A stretch of DNA of 64,000 bases from MGIIa-L3 sp038150305 (GTDB lineage: Archaea > Thermoplasmatota > Poseidoniia > Poseidoniales > Poseidoniaceae). Positions 61,419-64,000 of the stretch are shown here, piece by piece. How positions within the stretch are numbered: position 1 is the stretch's first letter; each line of letters begins with the position of its first letter. A program made the translations under genes and the position numbers. Where the stretch lies: assembly GCA_038150305.1 (NCBI GenBank), contig JAYOTG010000004.1, positions 54,949 to 118,948 on the forward strand, written 5' to 3'. The notes under the pieces are model-generated. The model did not search any database, was not told where the DNA came from, and saw only the letters and a list, made by a program, of their open reading frames with translations.

Positions 61419-63469
61419 GCCTTCACCTCCGGACGTCCGGATGCATCCCAGCCGCGCAGACGGTAGTAAGCGCTGAGGCAAGCAGCCTCGTCGTCATCGT
61501 TCTGGAAGCTCACGCAGCCTTTGGCGACGCCGCTGGGCAGCGGCTCTTTGCGAAGGCGCCACGACAGCAGGTCCTCGTTGGCGGCGTCTCGACCCAGGGC
61601 ACGCCAATGCGCGACGTTCCAGGCCCGTGCCAAATCCCACTGCACGCCTGCGCGCGCGCACAGGTCAGCCCAGCTGGCCTCATCGCCGGTGATGGCGGTC
61701 CACGCCTCGGCCAGCATGCCGTCCGGACTGGCGCCTTTCGCAAAGGCACACAGGATGAGGGAGTCACGCACGACGATGGCGTTCTGGCTCTCAATGAGTT
61801 CAGGCACGAGGTCGAGCGCGCTGTCCTTGGGCAACCCTGTCGGAGCCTTGTAGCCCGCTCGCATGTGCGATGCACCGACGTTCGCGGTCATGTACGCGAG
61901 GGCGTTGCCGCGCTTTCCGCGCGGATCCCAGGCCGGCAAATCGAGCCCCTTGCAGTGGGCCGTGCAGCGCGTCGCCGGATGGCCGGTCATGGATTCCACC
62001 ACCTCGGCGAAGGCCACGGCCCCACCATGAAGGGCGCCGAACAAGGAGCCGTCGCCGGGTTGCGCCATGCACAAAGCCGCAAGCGCGAGCGGCGGAAGCG
62101 CAGGGTCGCCAAAGCGCCACGTCACTGCATCGCCCTCGGCGTAGGAGCCGAAGGCGAAGGGGGCAGCGAAGGTCGTGCCCCACGCTTCGGGAAGCCAGCC
62201 GCGCTCCGCCAATTCACAGACCAGGCTGAGGGCGGCGCCGGAGGAAATCGTGTCGAGGCCGAGGCGGTTGCAAGCGTCGTTTCCGTCCATCACCTCAAGG
62301 CTGGAGGTGAGGCCAAGGTTGCTGCCCATCATCGCGAGGGTCTCGTACTCCGGCCGCTCGACGCGGTTCAGGTGGACCGGGCGGCCCTTGGTGCGCACGC
62401 CGTCAACGACCGGGCGGTCGGCCGCTTCGCACGCGATGGGGCACGGTGCGCAGCAGCCCGATTGTTTGGCGTCAGGGTGCTCGTCGTGCCAATGTTCGCC
62501 CGAGAGGCGATGCGCGTCGAGGGGCACGGCACCTTCAGCGCTCATGCCGGGCACGGGCGTCGACGAAGGTGCGCCTGCGCCTTCGGCGACCGCGGCGTTG
62601 GCCATCGGGGGAACGACGCCGTCCGCGGCGGTGTAATTCGCCGTCGGCATGCGGTCGTTTGCTGACGCATAGAGCGGCCCTCGGCTGGTCCCGAAGGCGT
62701 AGAAGGGGTCGCCCGCGCGACGCTTGAGGCCCATCTCCTGACGCTGGACCTTGACCGCGGCAGCAAGGGCATCCGGGTCGTAAATGCGAGCCAACTGCCG
62801 TGCTTCTGGTGAAGCGTTCACCGTGATGGCCTTCAGGCGCTTGAAGCCGAACTGCGCGCCAGTGCCGCCGCGCCCTGCAGCACGCCGGCCGGCGGTGATC
62901 GGTGAAGCAAAGCGGACGCCGGCTTCACCGCCGGGACCGATGGAGAAGCATTCCCCAAGGCCATCGAGGGCCTGTTCGCAGGCCCACGTGGTCGCGCCCT
63001 CGAGTTCGGGGCAGGGGACGAGCCGCGCTTCGAGGTCGTCGATTTCGAGGCGAACCAGCGCGTCGCTGGCACCGGTGAGAAACAGGCCGTCCCAACCGGC
63101 TTCACGCAAGCGGTGGCCGAGGTTCCCTCCGACGTAGGTGTCGATGTAGACGTCGGTGAGCGGTGAGCGAGAAACGACCACGGCACGGCCGGCCGAGCCG
63201 ACCTTCGTGCCTTGGAAGGGGCCGGTGAAGACGAGCAGGGGCGTGGAAGGGTGGCGGGCCGCGTCCGAGCCGCCCGTGATCGGATGGACGAGGTCGTACG
63301 CCGCGGTATCGGTGGTGTCCCACTCGACCAAGACGCGGGTGGCGAGGCCCTTCCCGCCCATGCCCTCGAGGCACCACGCGTGCGGGATGGAGCGGGCTTC
63401 GACGGTGCCCTCGGAGAGGTTCACGAACAGCACGCGACCGGGAAACCCGTCAAATCGCCATCCCTCCAT
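61415..63469 (-). CDS. Aldehyde:ferredoxin oxidoreductase family (tungstopterin) enzyme
   Basis: The 684-residue protein is a full-length AOR. N-terminal FVNLSEGTVEARSIPHAWCLEGMGGKGLATRVL begins the pterin domain; AGRRAAGRGGTGAQFGFKRLKAI follows; the 4Fe-4S ligands are CAPCPIAC (in SGCCAPCPIACEA) with a distal Cys in RDSLILCAFAKG. Such enzymes oxidise aldehydes or glyceraldehyde-3-phosphate with ferredoxin. A phosphoglycerate mutase gene precedes it by 9 nt, so a GAPOR-like glycolytic role is possible. Mog (10172) may supply cofactor. Confidence 0.92.
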   Translation of the reverse strand: MEGWRFDGFPGRVLFVNLSEGTVEARSIPHAWCLEGMGGKGLATRVLVEWDTTDTAAYDLVHPITGGSDAARHPSTPLLVFTGPFQGTKVGSAGRAVVVSRSPLTDVYIDTYVGGNLGHRLREAGWDGLFLTGASDALVRLEIDDLEARLVPCPELEGATTWACEQALDGLGECFSIGPGGEAGVRFASPITAGRRAAGRGGTGAQFGFKRLKAITVNASPEARQLARIYDPDALAAAVKVQRQEMGLKRRAGDPFYAFGTSRGPLYASANDRMPTANYTAADGVVPPMANAAVAEGAGAPSSTPVPGMSAEGAVPLDAHRLSGEHWHDEHPDAKQSGCCAPCPIACEAADRPVVDGVRTKGRPVHLNRVERPEYETLAMMGSNLGLTSSLEVMDGNDACNRLGLDTISSGAALSLVCELAERGWLPEAWGTTFAAPFAFGSYAEGDAVTWRFGDPALPPLALAALCMAQPGDGSLFGALHGGAVAFAEVVESMTGHPATRCTAHCKGLDLPAWDPRGKRGNALAYMTANVGASHMRAGYKAPTGLPKDSALDLVPELIESQNAIVVRDSLILCAFAKGASPDGMLAEAWTAITGDEASWADLCARAGVQWDLARAWNVAHWRALGRDAANEDLLSWRLRKEPLPSGVAKGCVSFQNDDDEAACLSAYYRLRGWDASGRPEVKA

Positions 63470-63478
63470 GCGTCCACC

Positions 63479-64000
63479 TCACAGCTCCATACGGCGCCAG
63501 GCACCGTCTTCTCGGGCGTACACGCGGGGCACGCCGGTCGGGATTTCCAGCGAGAGCACCTCGTCTTCCGACAAGCCCTCGATGGCCATCACCACGCTGC
63601 GCAACGAATTGCCGTGCGCGGCAACAAACAGGTTGCGTCCGGCCTCAAGGGCGGGCACGAGGGTGCCTTCGAGGTAGGGCAGCGTTCGGGCAGCGCACAG
63701 CTCGAGGGACTCGCCTTCAGGAGGCGGCACGTCGTAGGAGCGGCGCCAGATGTGGACCTGTTCGTCGCCGTACTGCTCACGGGTCGCTTGCTTGTCCAAG
63801 CCCTGGAGGTCGCCGTACATGCGCTCGTTGAGCTGCCATGCGACGTGCACAGGAAGGACGTCCTCCCGACCCGCTTCGCCGCGAATGGTCGCCCATTCGG
63901 CCATGCGGCGCTCGTTCTCGCCGAGCCCCTCCAGCCCACCCTCAGGCACAGGATGCTGGATGACGGGAATGCGCCCACCGTCGTGCTGGGCCAAGGCCAG
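63479..64000 (-). CDS. gpmA: 2,3-bisphosphoglycerate-dependent phosphoglycerate mutase, 5' end outside window
   Basis: Only the C-terminal 174 codons are in the window; the frame continues beyond 64000, and the N-terminal LVRHGxS with the first catalytic His is therefore missing. What is seen includes VAWQLNERMYGDLQGLDKQATREQYGDEQVHIWRRSYDVPPPEGES and FVAAHGNSLRSVVM with the second catalytic His, a clear dPGM signature. A segment of about 45 residues before the WQLNER motif looks longer than usual. It precedes the AOR gene. Confidence 0.88.
   Translation of the reverse strand: MALAQHDGGRIPVIQHPVPEGGLEGLGENERRMAEWATIRGEAGREDVLPVHVAWQLNERMYGDLQGLDKQATREQYGDEQVHIWRRSYDVPPPEGESLELCAARTLPYLEGTLVPALEAGRNLFVAAHGNSLRSVVMAIEGLSEDEVLSLEIPTGVPRVYAREDGAWRRMEL

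Overview
The window reads as a GC-rich, gene-dense chromosome segment of a planktonic euryarchaeon, most likely Marine Group II (Poseidoniia / Candidatus Poseidoniales, Thermoplasmatota). Archaeal signs are an RqcH/NEMF protein, a TYW2-type wybutosine enzyme, a TrmB-family regulator, TATA-like boxes about 25 nt upstream of start codons (leaderless transcripts), a tungsten-type aldehyde:ferredoxin oxidoreductase, and giant membrane-anchored surface proteins with FG-GAP, thrombospondin type 3, beta-helix and PKD-like repeats. The lineage call is an inference from gene content and style; no marker phylogeny was run. I see no insertion sequence, prophage or CRISPR array.

Layout. 0-8 kb: housekeeping and stress genes (a Nudix + metallo-beta-lactamase fusion, rhodanese lipoprotein, rqcH, free-methionine sulfoxide reductase, thiolase, a bacterial-type RNase PH, tRNA-Phe). 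8-16 kb: a membrane protein, mog, a dihydroorotase, a GT4 glycosyltransferase, M32 carboxypeptidase and a ligand-poor M29-like protein. 16-24 kb: an EF-hand/zinc-ribbon protein behind a 2,097-residue propeller/TSP3 surface protein. 24-38 kb: thiN, a DUF4105 protein, then a photoprotection-like neighbourhood: SRPBCC-epimerase fusion, DUF523/DUF1722 protein, DNA photolyase, GTP cyclohydrolase II, peroxiredoxin, TrmB-like regulator, UbiB-like kinase, a CarF/TMEM189-like desaturase, phytoene desaturase, phytoene synthase and a GT2 enzyme. 38-50 kb: two more large surface proteins flanking a STAND ATPase-uvrC pair. 50-58.6 kb: TYW2, a membrane cyclophilin, and a co-directional set (S15 hydrolase, lone receiver domain, polytopic GT, nucleotidyltransferase, methyltransferase). 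58.5-64 kb: SDR with an acidic protein, a JAMM metalloprotease, DUF1499, an AOR and a phosphoglycerate mutase cut by the window end.

How it fits together. The 25.6-37 kb block is the most coherent unit: light-driven DNA repair (photolyase), flavin supply (RibA; FAD is needed by photolyase and CrtI), peroxide removal, carotenoid synthesis (CrtB, CrtI) and a homologue of the plasmalogen desaturase that in Myxococcus (CarF) links singlet-oxygen sensing to carotenogenesis. Several of its units start at similar TATA boxes with no visible leader. Genes are packed so tightly that all eleven convergent pairs lie within 9 nt of each other or overlap by up to 33 nt, and no stretch over 300 bases lacks a gene.
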